Shown here: positions 47,072 to 56,599 of the stretch, piece after piece
Layout of the letters: each line of letters opens with the position of its first letter
Numbering within the stretch: the stretch's first letter is position 1
Assembly (NCBI GenBank): GCA_028283625.1
Contig: JAPWKG010000026.1
Coordinates: forward strand, 62,001 to 126,000
Source: Acidobacteriaceae bacterium
GTDB taxonomy: Bacteria; Acidobacteriota; Terriglobia; Terriglobales; Acidobacteriaceae
DNA: 64,000 nucleotides
Direction: 5' to 3'
The notes under the pieces: model-generated
Databases searched by the model: none
Seen by the model: the letters and a program-made list of their open reading frames with translations, nothing else
Told to the model about the DNA's origin: nothing
Program-made: the position numbers and the translations under genes

Positions 47072-50000
47072 GTGTATTTTCTACGCAAGTCTCTGATTCT
47101 CAGCTTGTTTGTAGTTTGTTTCTTCTCCTTGTTGTTGCCTGCAGGCGCACAGCAGACGGTGGGTGGCATTGTGGGTACGGTGACCGATGCCAGCGGTTCT
47201 GGAGTGCCAGAGGTAGAGGTCACAGCCATCTCGCTGGCGACAAAGCTCACGCGAACTGTGAAGTCCAGCGGTAACGGTGGCTATGCGATTCCCGATCTTC
47301 CGATCGGTGCCTATACGCTGACGTTCAAGCGTGAAGGTTTCGCCACGCAGCGTTTTCCTTCCATCACCATTCAGTCCGACCGTACTGTGACGTTGCCTGC
47401 GCAGCTGCAGGTGGGCGAGGTGGCCACAGCGGTCAACGTGGACGCGAATCCGCTGCTGAATGCGAGTGACACGACCAACGGATATGTACTGGATAAGAGT
47501 CAGATTGAAAGCATTCCCCAGCCGAACGGTTCGTTCACGGGCCTGGCAACCCTTACCCCCGGCGTGACCGCGGAGCTTCCATCGGGTGCGGGCGCCAATG
47601 ACGGTATGGGCAACCTGCCGATCTGGGCCAACGGGCAGCGCGATACCTCGAACAGTTTCACGATCAACGGTATCGATGCCTCGAACCTCTTCAACGGCAA
47701 GAGTACGAGCTCGGTGGGCTCGTCCCGCCTTGTGAACTCGACCGGTGTTTCCACCAGCACAGGAGCTGGCGGCGTCATTCAGTCGGCTGCTTCGGTTTAT
47801 CTCTCGATCGGTAACGCGTTGCCAACGCCGGCGCCGGAGTTTCTGGAAGAAGTCCGCGTGAACGCCTCCATGTACGACGCGCAGCAGGGCTCAACCTCGG
47901 GCGCGCATATCGGTATGGTCACGGCATCTGGTACGAACCAGATTCACGGAACGATCTACGGAAAGCGCATGACCAACTGGTTGAATGCAGCTCCGTTCTT
48001 CTTCAAGACCGATGACGACATTCCCGATAACCTGAAGAACCCCGGGTTGCACCGTTACCTGGTGGGCGGTACGGTCGGCGGCCCGATCGTAAAGGATAAG
48101 CTCTTCGGCTTCCTCGGATATCAGCATCTGCATGTTGCGGATAACTACCTGGGCAGCGGCTTTCTTGATGTTCCGGCAGGGCTGACGGATGACCGTAGTG
48201 CCTCGGCGCTGGCAAATATCGTGAACCAGAATTATTCCACCACGCTTGGTGCCGGAGATATCGACCATACGGCACTGGCGCTGTTCAATATTCCTGCAGT
48301 AGCGGGTGAAGCTGGAAACTGGCTCATCCCGAACGCTGGCGTAGCCACCCCGACGCCAACGCATCCTTTCAATGCCTATCTTCCCGGCACAGCAAAGTTC
48401 ACTGCGGATATTGCCGTTGGGGATCTTAGCTGGAATGTGTCGCCGAAAGATCAGATGGCGTTGAAGTATTACTGGCAGCATGATCCGACGCTTGCGCCTT
48501 ACGCTTACTCAAGCGTTCCGGGATTTACGGAGCACCTGGATAACGGAGCGCATGTCATCTCGCTGAGCAATACCTATCTGATCAAGCCGAACCTGAGCAC
48601 CGTGGCTACGATCGGATACATCCGCGAAAAAACGTACATGAACAACGAGCAGCCGTTTGGGCCGAGCGCGATCCCTTCTGCAATTGGAACGGTTTCGATC
48701 AACCAGTTCGGCTCAGATTACTTTCCCGGTGTCTCGGTCTATAACGTGCTCGGGGCCACGGGTGAAAATGCGGGCGTTTCTACCGGCGTGCTGAATATCG
48801 GTCCGAATGCGGAAGGGCAGAGCTCGAACACCGGTGTCTTTCAGAACCGCTTCAACCCCTCGGCGGATGCGAACTGGATGCTGGGCAAGCATACGGTCAG
48901 CTTCGGCACGAACTACTCCTACACGCAGCTCAATACGATCGACAACCGTACGAATAAGGGTACGGTTGCAACGGATGACCTGAGCGCCATGATTCAGGGT
49001 CTGGTGACACCGGGCGGCTCATCAACAGGATTCTATGTGTCGTCGTTCCTGCAGGGCAGTGCGTCACGCTACTACCGCGCCAACCAGCTCGGCCTGTACG
49101 TGTCGGACAAATACCAGGTCACGCCAAACCTGACTCTGACTGCGGGACTTCGCTGGGATTGGGACGGCGGCCTTACCGAAAAAGAAGGTCGCATCTTCAA
49201 CTTTGACCCAACACTGTATGGGTACGATTCGAGCACGGATAAGATTACAAACCCCGGCTTCATCATTGCCGGTAACAATGCGAACGGAACGCCGGGGGTA
49301 AGTCCCACGACGCTCACCGGACGGCAATGGGGTTTTGGTCCGCGTCTGGGTGCTGCCTGGCAGCCGGAGAGCTTTCACAACAAGGTCGTCGTGCGTAGCG
49401 GCTTTGGCATGTATTACGACCGCGGTGAACTCTTCAGCTACTTCTCGCCCGGTTACGCGATCGGCACCGTTACAGGTGGCCCCTTCGGCGTGAACCAGCA
49501 GCTGCCGTTCGTAACGGCGCAGAGCTGCCCGGCTACGCAGTACTATGACGGCTACATTCCGACCTGCGGTGGAACGGCTGCTACAGGTAACCTTGCCAAC
49601 CCTTACACCAACGTTCAGAGTGCTCCGCCCACGAACCCCAAGGCTTCCGATCTTGCGGGCTATCTGCCCAATATCTACTCGATCGAGAATCCATCCGCTT
49701 CTGATGCGATTCATGCTGGGCAACCGGTTTCGCTCGGTGTGTATGACCGGGCCAATAAGCTGCCCTATACCTTCAACTACACGTTGGATATTCAGTGGCA
49801 GCCGCGGAATGACCTGGCAATCGACATTGGCTATGTTGGCAATGTCGGTCGGCATCAGGTCATCCCTGTGCCGTTCAACCAGCCAGGGATCGCGACCCCG
49901 GGCTCTCCGATCCACGGTCAAAAGTACACCTACGGCTATACCGTGGAAGGAGCGAACCTGCCTGACGGAAGCAGCTACCTGGCCGATTACGAAGGTGGCA

Positions 50001-50983
50001 ACGTAGACCATCGCGTCCCTTATGTCGGCTACGCGGCAGAGTCGATCGACTACAAGGCTGCCGGCGTGGACGCGTACAACGCTCTGCAGGTGCATGTGGA
50101 TAAGCGCATGGCAAAGGGAGTGCAGGTGGGCTTCAACTACACCTACTCCCACGCTCTTGACGAACACTCGGGCATGGGCCTGTTCTATAACGGCAACAAC
50201 CCTCTGAATCTACGTGAGGCGTATGCGTCTTCGGACTTCGATCGTACGCATATCTTCAATATCAACTACCGCTTCCAGGTGCCGGATTACTTCGGCAAGG
50301 ACACTTGGGCCGGACGCTTTGCGAATGGTTGGGCGCTGGTTGGCCTGACGGTGCTGCAGAGCGGCCAGCCGTACTCGGTCATTGATTACACCGGCGCGGT
50401 GGGTTCCATCTATTACTCCACGAACAATGGCATTACCAACCCAATCGTGCCGCTGGCTCCGGGCTGTACGCCGAAGAACGCGAAGACTGGCAAGTCTGGC
50501 GCGTTTGGCACCGAGGCTCTGAGGCCGGATTGTTTCGTGGTGCAGCCTCTGGAGGCTGGCTCCTTCTCCGGCGGCATCCCTTCCACGGATCCTTATGAGA
50601 CGAACTTCACGACAGGGCAGCGCAACATCTTCCGTCAGGCTTTCCAGAAGCGCGCGGATGCTTCTTTGCTGAAGAACACGACGATCAAGGATCGCTATGT
50701 CCTGAAGTTCAGCCTCGATGTCTTCAACCTGACCAATACAGCCAGCTTTGATATCCCGGGCAACGAGGTTGCACAAAACAGCAATTACAACTCCTTTCCG
50801 AATGCCAGCTACCCGAGCGGCGTTGTGCCGAGCGCGCAAACCTGCAGCACGTCTGCTGGCCGGCAAACCGCAGAATCGTACACCGGGAATTACTTCTACA
50901 ACTGCGCAGATGGCGTGGGTGTGACGACGCATACCATCGGCAGCCCGCGACAGGTGCAGTTTGCGCTCGGATTGAGCTTCTAA
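47072..50983 (+). CDS. TonB-dependent receptor, Oar-like
   Basis: 1303 aa; signal peptide, 'GGIVGTVTDASGSGVPEVEVTAISLATKLTRTV', 'IPQPNGSFTGLATLTPGV', C-terminal barrel ending in F. Confidence 0.93.
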   Translation: MYFLRKSLILSLFVVCFFSLLLPAGAQQTVGGIVGTVTDASGSGVPEVEVTAISLATKLTRTVKSSGNGGYAIPDLPIGAYTLTFKREGFATQRFPSITIQSDRTVTLPAQLQVGEVATAVNVDANPLLNASDTTNGYVLDKSQIESIPQPNGSFTGLATLTPGVTAELPSGAGANDGMGNLPIWANGQRDTSNSFTINGIDASNLFNGKSTSSVGSSRLVNSTGVSTSTGAGGVIQSAASVYLSIGNALPTPAPEFLEEVRVNASMYDAQQGSTSGAHIGMVTASGTNQIHGTIYGKRMTNWLNAAPFFFKTDDDIPDNLKNPGLHRYLVGGTVGGPIVKDKLFGFLGYQHLHVADNYLGSGFLDVPAGLTDDRSASALANIVNQNYSTTLGAGDIDHTALALFNIPAVAGEAGNWLIPNAGVATPTPTHPFNAYLPGTAKFTADIAVGDLSWNVSPKDQMALKYYWQHDPTLAPYAYSSVPGFTEHLDNGAHVISLSNTYLIKPNLSTVATIGYIREKTYMNNEQPFGPSAIPSAIGTVSINQFGSDYFPGVSVYNVLGATGENAGVSTGVLNIGPNAEGQSSNTGVFQNRFNPSADANWMLGKHTVSFGTNYSYTQLNTIDNRTNKGTVATDDLSAMIQGLVTPGGSSTGFYVSSFLQGSASRYYRANQLGLYVSDKYQVTPNLTLTAGLRWDWDGGLTEKEGRIFNFDPTLYGYDSSTDKITNPGFIIAGNNANGTPGVSPTTLTGRQWGFGPRLGAAWQPESFHNKVVVRSGFGMYYDRGELFSYFSPGYAIGTVTGGPFGVNQQLPFVTAQSCPATQYYDGYIPTCGGTAATGNLANPYTNVQSAPPTNPKASDLAGYLPNIYSIENPSASDAIHAGQPVSLGVYDRANKLPYTFNYTLDIQWQPRNDLAIDIGYVGNVGRHQVIPVPFNQPGIATPGSPIHGQKYTYGYTVEGANLPDGSSYLADYEGGNVDHRVPYVGYAAESIDYKAAGVDAYNALQVHVDKRMAKGVQVGFNYTYSHALDEHSGMGLFYNGNNPLNLREAYASSDFDRTHIFNINYRFQVPDYFGKDTWAGRFANGWALVGLTVLQSGQPYSVIDYTGAVGSIYYSTNNGITNPIVPLAPGCTPKNAKTGKSGAFGTEALRPDCFVVQPLEAGSFSGGIPSTDPYETNFTTGQRNIFRQAFQKRADASLLKNTTIKDRYVLKFSLDVFNLTNTASFDIPGNEVAQNSNYNSFPNASYPSGVVPSAQTCSTSAGRQTAESYTGNYFYNCADGVGVTTHTIGSPRQVQFALGLSF

Positions 50984-51000
50984 ACAAAAACCGAAAGCAT

Positions 51001-51040
51001 CGTCGTGGGACAGATCGAAGATCTGTCCCACGACGTTTTT
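51001..51040 (+). terminator. Intrinsic terminator
   Basis: Perfect 16-bp stem cgtcgtgggacagatc-gaa-gatctgtcccacgacg then ttttt. Confidence 0.92.
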
Positions 51041-51160
51041 ATTGCAGAATGGTGACAGCGCGTCCGGAAATCCTGCGATTTCAGCGAATTTCACCGCAGC
51101 GAAACACTTGCTCCGGGCTTCGGGTGCGATACTTCCGTCAAACGAAGGCGGGGCGAGGTC

Positions 51161-51865
51161 ATGAGCGTGAGCCAGACAGTATTCGTGCTGGAAGACGATA
51201 TCGACATTCAGCGGCTGGTGCAGTACCAGCTTGAAGCGGCGGGATATGTAGTGCGTGCCTATGGCACACCGGGGCCGATTGTGGCCGATGCGGAGCGAAA
51301 TCCGCCTGCACTTTTTCTGCTCGACATTATGGTTCCGGGGGGCGACGGGCTGGATCTTTGCCGCCGTTTGCGCGCCAATCCGAAGCTCGCAGGTGTGCCG
51401 ATCATCTTCCTGACGGCTCGTGCCAGCGAAAATGATCGCGTTCTGGGTCTGGAGCTCGGCGCGGACGATTACATCACCAAGCCGTTTGCGACGCGTGAGC
51501 TATTAGCGCGAGTCAAAGCCGTGCTGCGCCGTTTTGAGCGCCCTTCCGCGCCCTCGGTGCTCAAGTTCGACGACGTCGAAATCGACCAGGCTGCGATGCA
51601 GCTGCGCGTACGTGGTGAGCTGCAGGCTACAACGGCCACGGAGTTCCGCCTGCTCGACTACCTTGCCCGGCATCCGGGACGCGTGTTCTCGCGTGACCAG
51701 CTGCTGGATGCGGTCTGGGGCGATGCTCGCTTTGTGACGCCGCGGTCGGTGGATGTGTACGTTCGTCGTGTCCGCGAAAAGGTCGAGGAAGATCCTGAAA
51801 ACCCGCGTTATCTGAAGACAATGCGTGGAGCCGGCTATCGTTTTGAAATGCCGAAGGCTAGCTAG
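51161..51865 (+). CDS. phoB: OmpR/PhoB-family response regulator
   Basis: Receiver 'VLEDDIDIQRLVQYQLEAAGY', 'LLDIMVPGGDGLDLCRRLR', 'ADDYITKPFATRELLARV'; C-terminal wHTH; context with phoR/pst. Confidence 0.9.
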   Translation: MSVSQTVFVLEDDIDIQRLVQYQLEAAGYVVRAYGTPGPIVADAERNPPALFLLDIMVPGGDGLDLCRRLRANPKLAGVPIIFLTARASENDRVLGLELGADDYITKPFATRELLARVKAVLRRFERPSAPSVLKFDDVEIDQAAMQLRVRGELQATTATEFRLLDYLARHPGRVFSRDQLLDAVWGDARFVTPRSVDVYVRRVREKVEEDPENPRYLKTMRGAGYRFEMPKAS

Positions 51866-51879
51866 GGTGGAGCACGCAG

Positions 51880-53229
51880 ATGCGCTACTCCTGGACCCTA
51901 CGTCTTCTTCTGGTTACGTTCGTCGCGATCGGTGGCGGCTTTCTTTGCGATGATCTTCTGCTGGCGCAGCCGGTTTACCTGCGTCTGCTGTTCCGTGTCG
52001 TCTGGCTCTTTGGCTCTCTCGTTGCCGCGGTAACGTTGGCGCGGCTGCGCGAAGGTGAGCAGGAGGCGATGCTGCGTGTGCTGGATCGCTTTCCGGAGAC
52101 CTCCGAGCAGGTGACCGCTCTATTGCCTTCGCGTCTGGACGCGGCGGCTCGACAGGTGAGCGGCCGTCTTACGCGCCAGCTTACTTCGCTTGAAGACGAG
52201 CGGCGCAAGCTGGCTGCGGTGCTCGATTCCATGCAGGACTGGGTCGTTGCGGTGGATGCCGGGGGCTATATCCTCTGGGCCAATGAGCCGATGCGTCGCG
52301 TTCTGAATGGAGCGACGCGTTCGGGAAATCCGCTGGTAGCGGCCGTGCGCGATCCGGATGTGCTGCTGGCGGTACGGGTATCGCTGGATGACGGTGTGGT
52401 GACGCATCGCCGCGCAACGAACGTTCTGCCCGGCAAGATTTTTGAAACGCATGTAGCGCCGATTCCCGGTGGTGGCGCGGTTGTGGTGCTGCGAGACTCC
52501 ACACCGATCGAGCAGGCTGAGCGGACGCAGCGGGAGTTTATTGCGAACGTATCGCACGAGCTGCGCACGCCGCTGACGTCAATCTCTGGTTACGTCGAAA
52601 TCCTGCTGGAGATGGAGATTGAGCTGAGCCCAACGGCAACCAACTTCCTGGAGATCATTCTCAAGAACGCGAACCGTATGGCGCGTCTTACAGAAGATCT
52701 GCTAGCGCTGGCCCGCGTGGAAAGTGGGGAGGACAAGTTTTCCCCCGAGCCGCATGCGACGGATCGTCTGGTGACCGATGCCGTAGCCAGTGTGCGCGGC
52801 GTTGTGGAGGATGCCGGCTCGCATCTGCGCGTGGGCGCTCTGCCCAGCACGAAAGTCTTCGCGGCTCCGGATCAGATTGTTCAAGTGCTCTCCAACCTCA
52901 TTGAGAACGCGACTCGTTACGGCAAATCGCGGAACGGCGATCCGGCCGAGGTTGAGGTAAGTGCGTCCGATCAGGGGGAGATGGTGGAGTTTCGGGTGCG
53001 CGACCACGGGGTGGGCATCGCCAGCGAGCATCTGGAGCGTATCTTCGAGCGTTTCTACCGTGTGGACAAGGCTCGCTCGCGCGAGACCGGCGGTACAGGG
53101 CTTGGGCTCGCCATCGCCAAGCACATCGTGGAGCAGCACGGGGGACGCATCTGGGTGGAAAGTAATCTGGGTGCAGGCTCTACGTTCATCTTTACGTTAC
53201 CGGCATCGGCAAAGACCAGCGCGTTGTAA
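51880..53229 (+). CDS. phoR: Sensor histidine kinase, PhoR-like
   Basis: N-terminal TM, PAS-like region, H-box 'FIANVSHELRTPLTSISGYVE', N/G boxes; adjacent to phoB and pst genes. Confidence 0.9.
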   Translation: MRYSWTLRLLLVTFVAIGGGFLCDDLLLAQPVYLRLLFRVVWLFGSLVAAVTLARLREGEQEAMLRVLDRFPETSEQVTALLPSRLDAAARQVSGRLTRQLTSLEDERRKLAAVLDSMQDWVVAVDAGGYILWANEPMRRVLNGATRSGNPLVAAVRDPDVLLAVRVSLDDGVVTHRRATNVLPGKIFETHVAPIPGGGAVVVLRDSTPIEQAERTQREFIANVSHELRTPLTSISGYVEILLEMEIELSPTATNFLEIILKNANRMARLTEDLLALARVESGEDKFSPEPHATDRLVTDAVASVRGVVEDAGSHLRVGALPSTKVFAAPDQIVQVLSNLIENATRYGKSRNGDPAEVEVSASDQGEMVEFRVRDHGVGIASEHLERIFERFYRVDKARSRETGGTGLGLAIAKHIVEQHGGRIWVESNLGAGSTFIFTLPASAKTSAL

Positions 53230-53268
53230 CAATTTGAAAACGCAGAAAATCCAAAGAAACGCAGCATT

Positions 53269-53334
53269 CGTTTACCTCCTGTTCATCTTGTGTTGTTCGA
53301 ACGTTTACGCGTTGTTCGCATCGTGTTCATCGCT
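53269..53334 (+). promoter_or_regulatory. Six tandem 11-bp units resembling Pho-box half-sites, upstream of porin gene
   Basis: CGTTTACCTCC|TGTTCATCTTG|TGTTGTTCGAA|CGTTTACGCGT|TGTTCGCATCG|TGTTCATCGCT; core YGTTYAY with exact 11-bp phasing. Confidence 0.7.
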
Positions 53335-53447
53335 CGCTGACAGGATGATCTCAACGGACAGCGTGTGAGCTGAGATCGCGTACGGACACCAAGGGTGCGC
53401 ATACGAAAACTCCGCGTCATTTCGTCCGCTATTGAGAGAGGACAACG

Positions 53448-55283
53448 ATGAAGCGACTTGTGAAAGTAGCTGTGGCCCTGACGCTGAGCAGCGCGGCGAT
53501 GGCCCAGACTGTACCTGCCAAGCACTCCACCAAGAAGAAGGCACCGGCGACGAAGACCACCGCCGCACAGATTGACACGCTCGAAGAGCAGCTCAAGCGC
53601 CAGCAGGAAGAGCTGGACACGCTGAAGGAGCAGCTCGCAACGCGCGACCAGCAGATTTCCGCAGAGAAGAACAACGCCGCAGTCGCACAGCAGACTGCAG
53701 CGGACGCTTCCGCGAAGGCCGATGCCGCCGCTTCCAGTTCCTCTGCTGCACAGCAGAAGGCGGACACGCTCGAAACAACCGTCAACGACCTGAAGACCTC
53801 CAACCAGGGGCTGCAGGAGACCGTTGTCGCGAACCAGGCCAAGCTTAGTGAAGAGCTCGACAACCCTCTGAGCCTCAAGTACAAGGGGCTGCGCATTACT
53901 CCCATCGGCTTCTTCGCTTTTGAAGGTGTTTGGCGCCAGCGTTCGGTCAACTCCGACATCAACACCCCGTTCAACACCATTCCGCTTCCGGGTGCCAACG
54001 AAGGCCACGTAAGCGAGTTGAACTTCTCGGGTCGTCAGAGCCGCATCGGTGGTCTGTTTGAGGCCAACACCGGCAAGCTGAAGCTCACGGGCTTCCTCGA
54101 AGCTGACTTCCTTTCCTCCGGTACGACCTCGAACGACAACCAGTCGAACTCCTACACGCTGCGCCAGCGCCAGTTCTGGGGCAAGGTTGAGACCACCAAC
54201 CGCCTCGCTCTTACCGGCGGTCAGATGTGGTCGCTCGTAACGGAAACCGGCGTCAGCACCGATGCCCACACGGAAAAGCTTCCGGCGACGATCGATCCGC
54301 AGTACATGGTCGGCTTCTCCTGGACCCGCCAGCCTTCACTCCGTCTGCAGAAGCAGTTCGGCGATGTGAAGACCGGCATGCTGACCACCGCAGTGGCAGT
54401 GGAACAGGCTCAGACTCTGAACGTTGGCGTAACCGGTACCGCACCGAACGCTTACTTCTTCCAGGGTGCAGGCGTAGGTGGCGGTCTGTATAACGCCAGC
54501 GCAAACTACTCCAACAACGTTGCTCCTGATGTGATCGTCAAGGCAACGCTGGACTATCGTCACGCTCACTTTGAAGCCGGCGGTTTGGCACGCTTCTTCC
54601 GCACGGTATACAACCCGATCACCGGTGTAACCGGCTCCACCTACACCTATGACACGAGCAAGCAGCTCAAGGACACCAAGACCGGTGGCGGTGCTTTCGT
54701 CAGCGCTCGTGTCTCGCCGAGCAAGTTTGTCACGCTGGCATGGCAGGGTATGGCCGGTACGGGTATCGCACGCTACGGCTCCTCGACCCTGGCCGACGTC
54801 ACGGTGAAGTCGGACGGCACGCTTGAGCCGATCCGCCACTACCACGGTCTCTTCTCGCTGGAAACGCACCCGACCAAGAAGTGGGATGTGTTTGCTTACT
54901 ACGGCGGCGAGTATGATCAGCGCACGCAGTATCAGGTCGGTTCCAACATCTTCGGTTACGGTTCGCGTAACGCCAACAACGCATACTGCTACCAGGTGGC
55001 TCCGCTGCAGGGTACGGGCGCCGCTGGCGGTACGGATGGCTTCAGCTCGTCGACGCCTTGCCAGGGTCTGACCCGCTACATCCAGGAAGGCATGTTCGGC
55101 TTCGCCTATCGCCCGATCGACAGCCCGAAGTATGGCCGCCTGCAGTACTCGGTGACCTATCAGTACCTGCAGCGCAACCTGTGGTCGGGTACGGTTACCG
55201 GCAGCCCGGTTGCCAACATGCCGACCGGCCCGCGTGCCGAGGACAGCATGATCCACGTCGGCATGCGTTACTACATCCCGTAG
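53448..55283 (+). CDS. Putative outer-membrane porin with N-terminal coiled coil
   Basis: 611 aa; signal peptide, 'IDTLEEQLKRQQEELDTLKEQLATRDQQ' coiled coil, beta-barrel-type C-terminus; lies between phoR and pstS. Confidence 0.82.
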   Translation: MKRLVKVAVALTLSSAAMAQTVPAKHSTKKKAPATKTTAAQIDTLEEQLKRQQEELDTLKEQLATRDQQISAEKNNAAVAQQTAADASAKADAAASSSSAAQQKADTLETTVNDLKTSNQGLQETVVANQAKLSEELDNPLSLKYKGLRITPIGFFAFEGVWRQRSVNSDINTPFNTIPLPGANEGHVSELNFSGRQSRIGGLFEANTGKLKLTGFLEADFLSSGTTSNDNQSNSYTLRQRQFWGKVETTNRLALTGGQMWSLVTETGVSTDAHTEKLPATIDPQYMVGFSWTRQPSLRLQKQFGDVKTGMLTTAVAVEQAQTLNVGVTGTAPNAYFFQGAGVGGGLYNASANYSNNVAPDVIVKATLDYRHAHFEAGGLARFFRTVYNPITGVTGSTYTYDTSKQLKDTKTGGGAFVSARVSPSKFVTLAWQGMAGTGIARYGSSTLADVTVKSDGTLEPIRHYHGLFSLETHPTKKWDVFAYYGGEYDQRTQYQVGSNIFGYGSRNANNAYCYQVAPLQGTGAAGGTDGFSSSTPCQGLTRYIQEGMFGFAYRPIDSPKYGRLQYSVTYQYLQRNLWSGTVTGSPVANMPTGPRAEDSMIHVGMRYYIP

Positions 55284-55404
55284 TATCCGCAACTTAGAAG
55301 AAAATTCATCCAACTGCAACGGTGAGCAACTAGCATCAGATACGTTGGATCAACTATGAAGGGCCGGCCCAGCAAGGCCGGCCTTCTTTCCGAGGAGAGT
55401 CTTT

Positions 55405-56415
55405 ATGAAGCTGAAGCTGATGGGCCTCGTTGCAACGGTCGCTTTCGGTGCATTGTCCGCAGGAGCGCAGAGCCTGAACGGTGCGGGCGCGACCTTCCCT
55501 AATCCGATTTATTCCAAGTGGTTTGCCGAGTATGCGGCTTCGCACCCCGGCGTGCAGATCAACTACCAGTCCGTGGGCTCGGGCGCGGGTATCCGCCAGG
55601 CGTCGCAGGGCATTGTTGACTTCGGTGCAAGCGACGGCCCGATGACCGACCAGCAGATGTCGGAAGCCAAGGTAAAGCTCTTCCACATCCCGACCGTGCT
55701 CGGCGCCGTGGTTCCCACCTACAACATCCCGGGTGTGAACGCTGAGCTGAAGTTCTCGGGCGACATCATCGCCGACATCTATCTGGGCAAGATCACCAAC
55801 TGGAACGATGCGCGCATCAAGGCCATCAACCCGGGCGTCAACCTGCCCGATCACCAGATTCTGCCGGTGTACCGCTCGGACGGATCGGGTACGACCTACA
55901 TCTTCACCGATTACCTGTCGAAGGTCTCCTCCGACTTCCAGCAGAAGGTTGGCAAGTCCACCTCCGTACGCTGGCCCGTGGGTATCGGCCAGAAGGGCAA
56001 TGAAGGCGTTGCCGGTATGGTGCGTAACAGCCCGTACTCCTTCGGGTACGTTGAGCTGATCTACGCCGTGCAGAACCACATGAGCTTCGGCGTCGTAAAG
56101 AACGCTGCTGGCAAGTTCGTGAAGGCTTCGACCGATTCGGTGACCGCTGCTGCTGCTGGTGCGGCCGCTCACATGCCGGACGACTTCCGTGTTTCGATCA
56201 CCAACGCTCCGGGCGCAGAAGCGTACCCGATCTCTTCCTTCACCTGGCTGCTGATTCCCCTGCAGTCGGCTGATCCGAAGAAGGGTGAGGTTCTCAAGGA
56301 CTTCCTGAAGTGGATGCTGGCCAACGGCGAGCAGCAGGCACCGGCTCTGACCTATGCTCCGCTACCCAAGAACGTAGCGCTGAAGGTTGCCGGCGCGATC
56401 AACTACCTGAAGTAG
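55405..56415 (+). CDS. pstS: Phosphate ABC transporter substrate-binding protein PstS
   Basis: 'LNGAGATFPNPIYSKWFAEYAASHPGVQINYQSVGSGAGIRQASQGIVDFGASDGPM', 'VYRSDGSGTTYIFTDYL'. Confidence 0.96.
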   Translation: MKLKLMGLVATVAFGALSAGAQSLNGAGATFPNPIYSKWFAEYAASHPGVQINYQSVGSGAGIRQASQGIVDFGASDGPMTDQQMSEAKVKLFHIPTVLGAVVPTYNIPGVNAELKFSGDIIADIYLGKITNWNDARIKAINPGVNLPDHQILPVYRSDGSGTTYIFTDYLSKVSSDFQQKVGKSTSVRWPVGIGQKGNEGVAGMVRNSPYSFGYVELIYAVQNHMSFGVVKNAAGKFVKASTDSVTAAAAGAAAHMPDDFRVSITNAPGAEAYPISSFTWLLIPLQSADPKKGEVLKDFLKWMLANGEQQAPALTYAPLPKNVALKVAGAINYLK

Positions 56416-56510
56416 CCTCTGGAATGAACGCCCCGTTCCCGCCCCGCAAGGGTGGGGGCGGGGCTGATTTCATTTTGGAAACTGCCCAGATTCTTGGGCA
56501 TTTCGAACGA

Positions 56511-56554
56511 TTTTTACCGTGTGTTCACATTTCGAGGGTACTCTCTTCACAGTC
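56511..56554 (+). promoter_or_regulatory. Putative Pho-box-like sites upstream of pstC
   Basis: In 11-bp register: TTTTTAC(56511), TGTTCAC(56522), one poor unit, TCTTCAC(56544); candidate -10 GATACT at 56559. Confidence 0.5.
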
Positions 56555-56599
56555 TGCCGATACTCTGGAGCAGATTTCTGAGAGACCGAACTCCACTGT

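Noticed and set aside
51078-51094. ATTTCAG / ATTTCAC repeat upstream of phoB as a Pho box
   Set aside because: Spacing is 10 bp, not 11, and the cores match the local YGTTYAY pattern poorly.
55303-55335. AATTCAT plus following units upstream of pstS as a Pho box
   Set aside because: Only one acceptable half-site; neighbouring 11-bp units do not fit. pstS may instead be read from the porin promoter.
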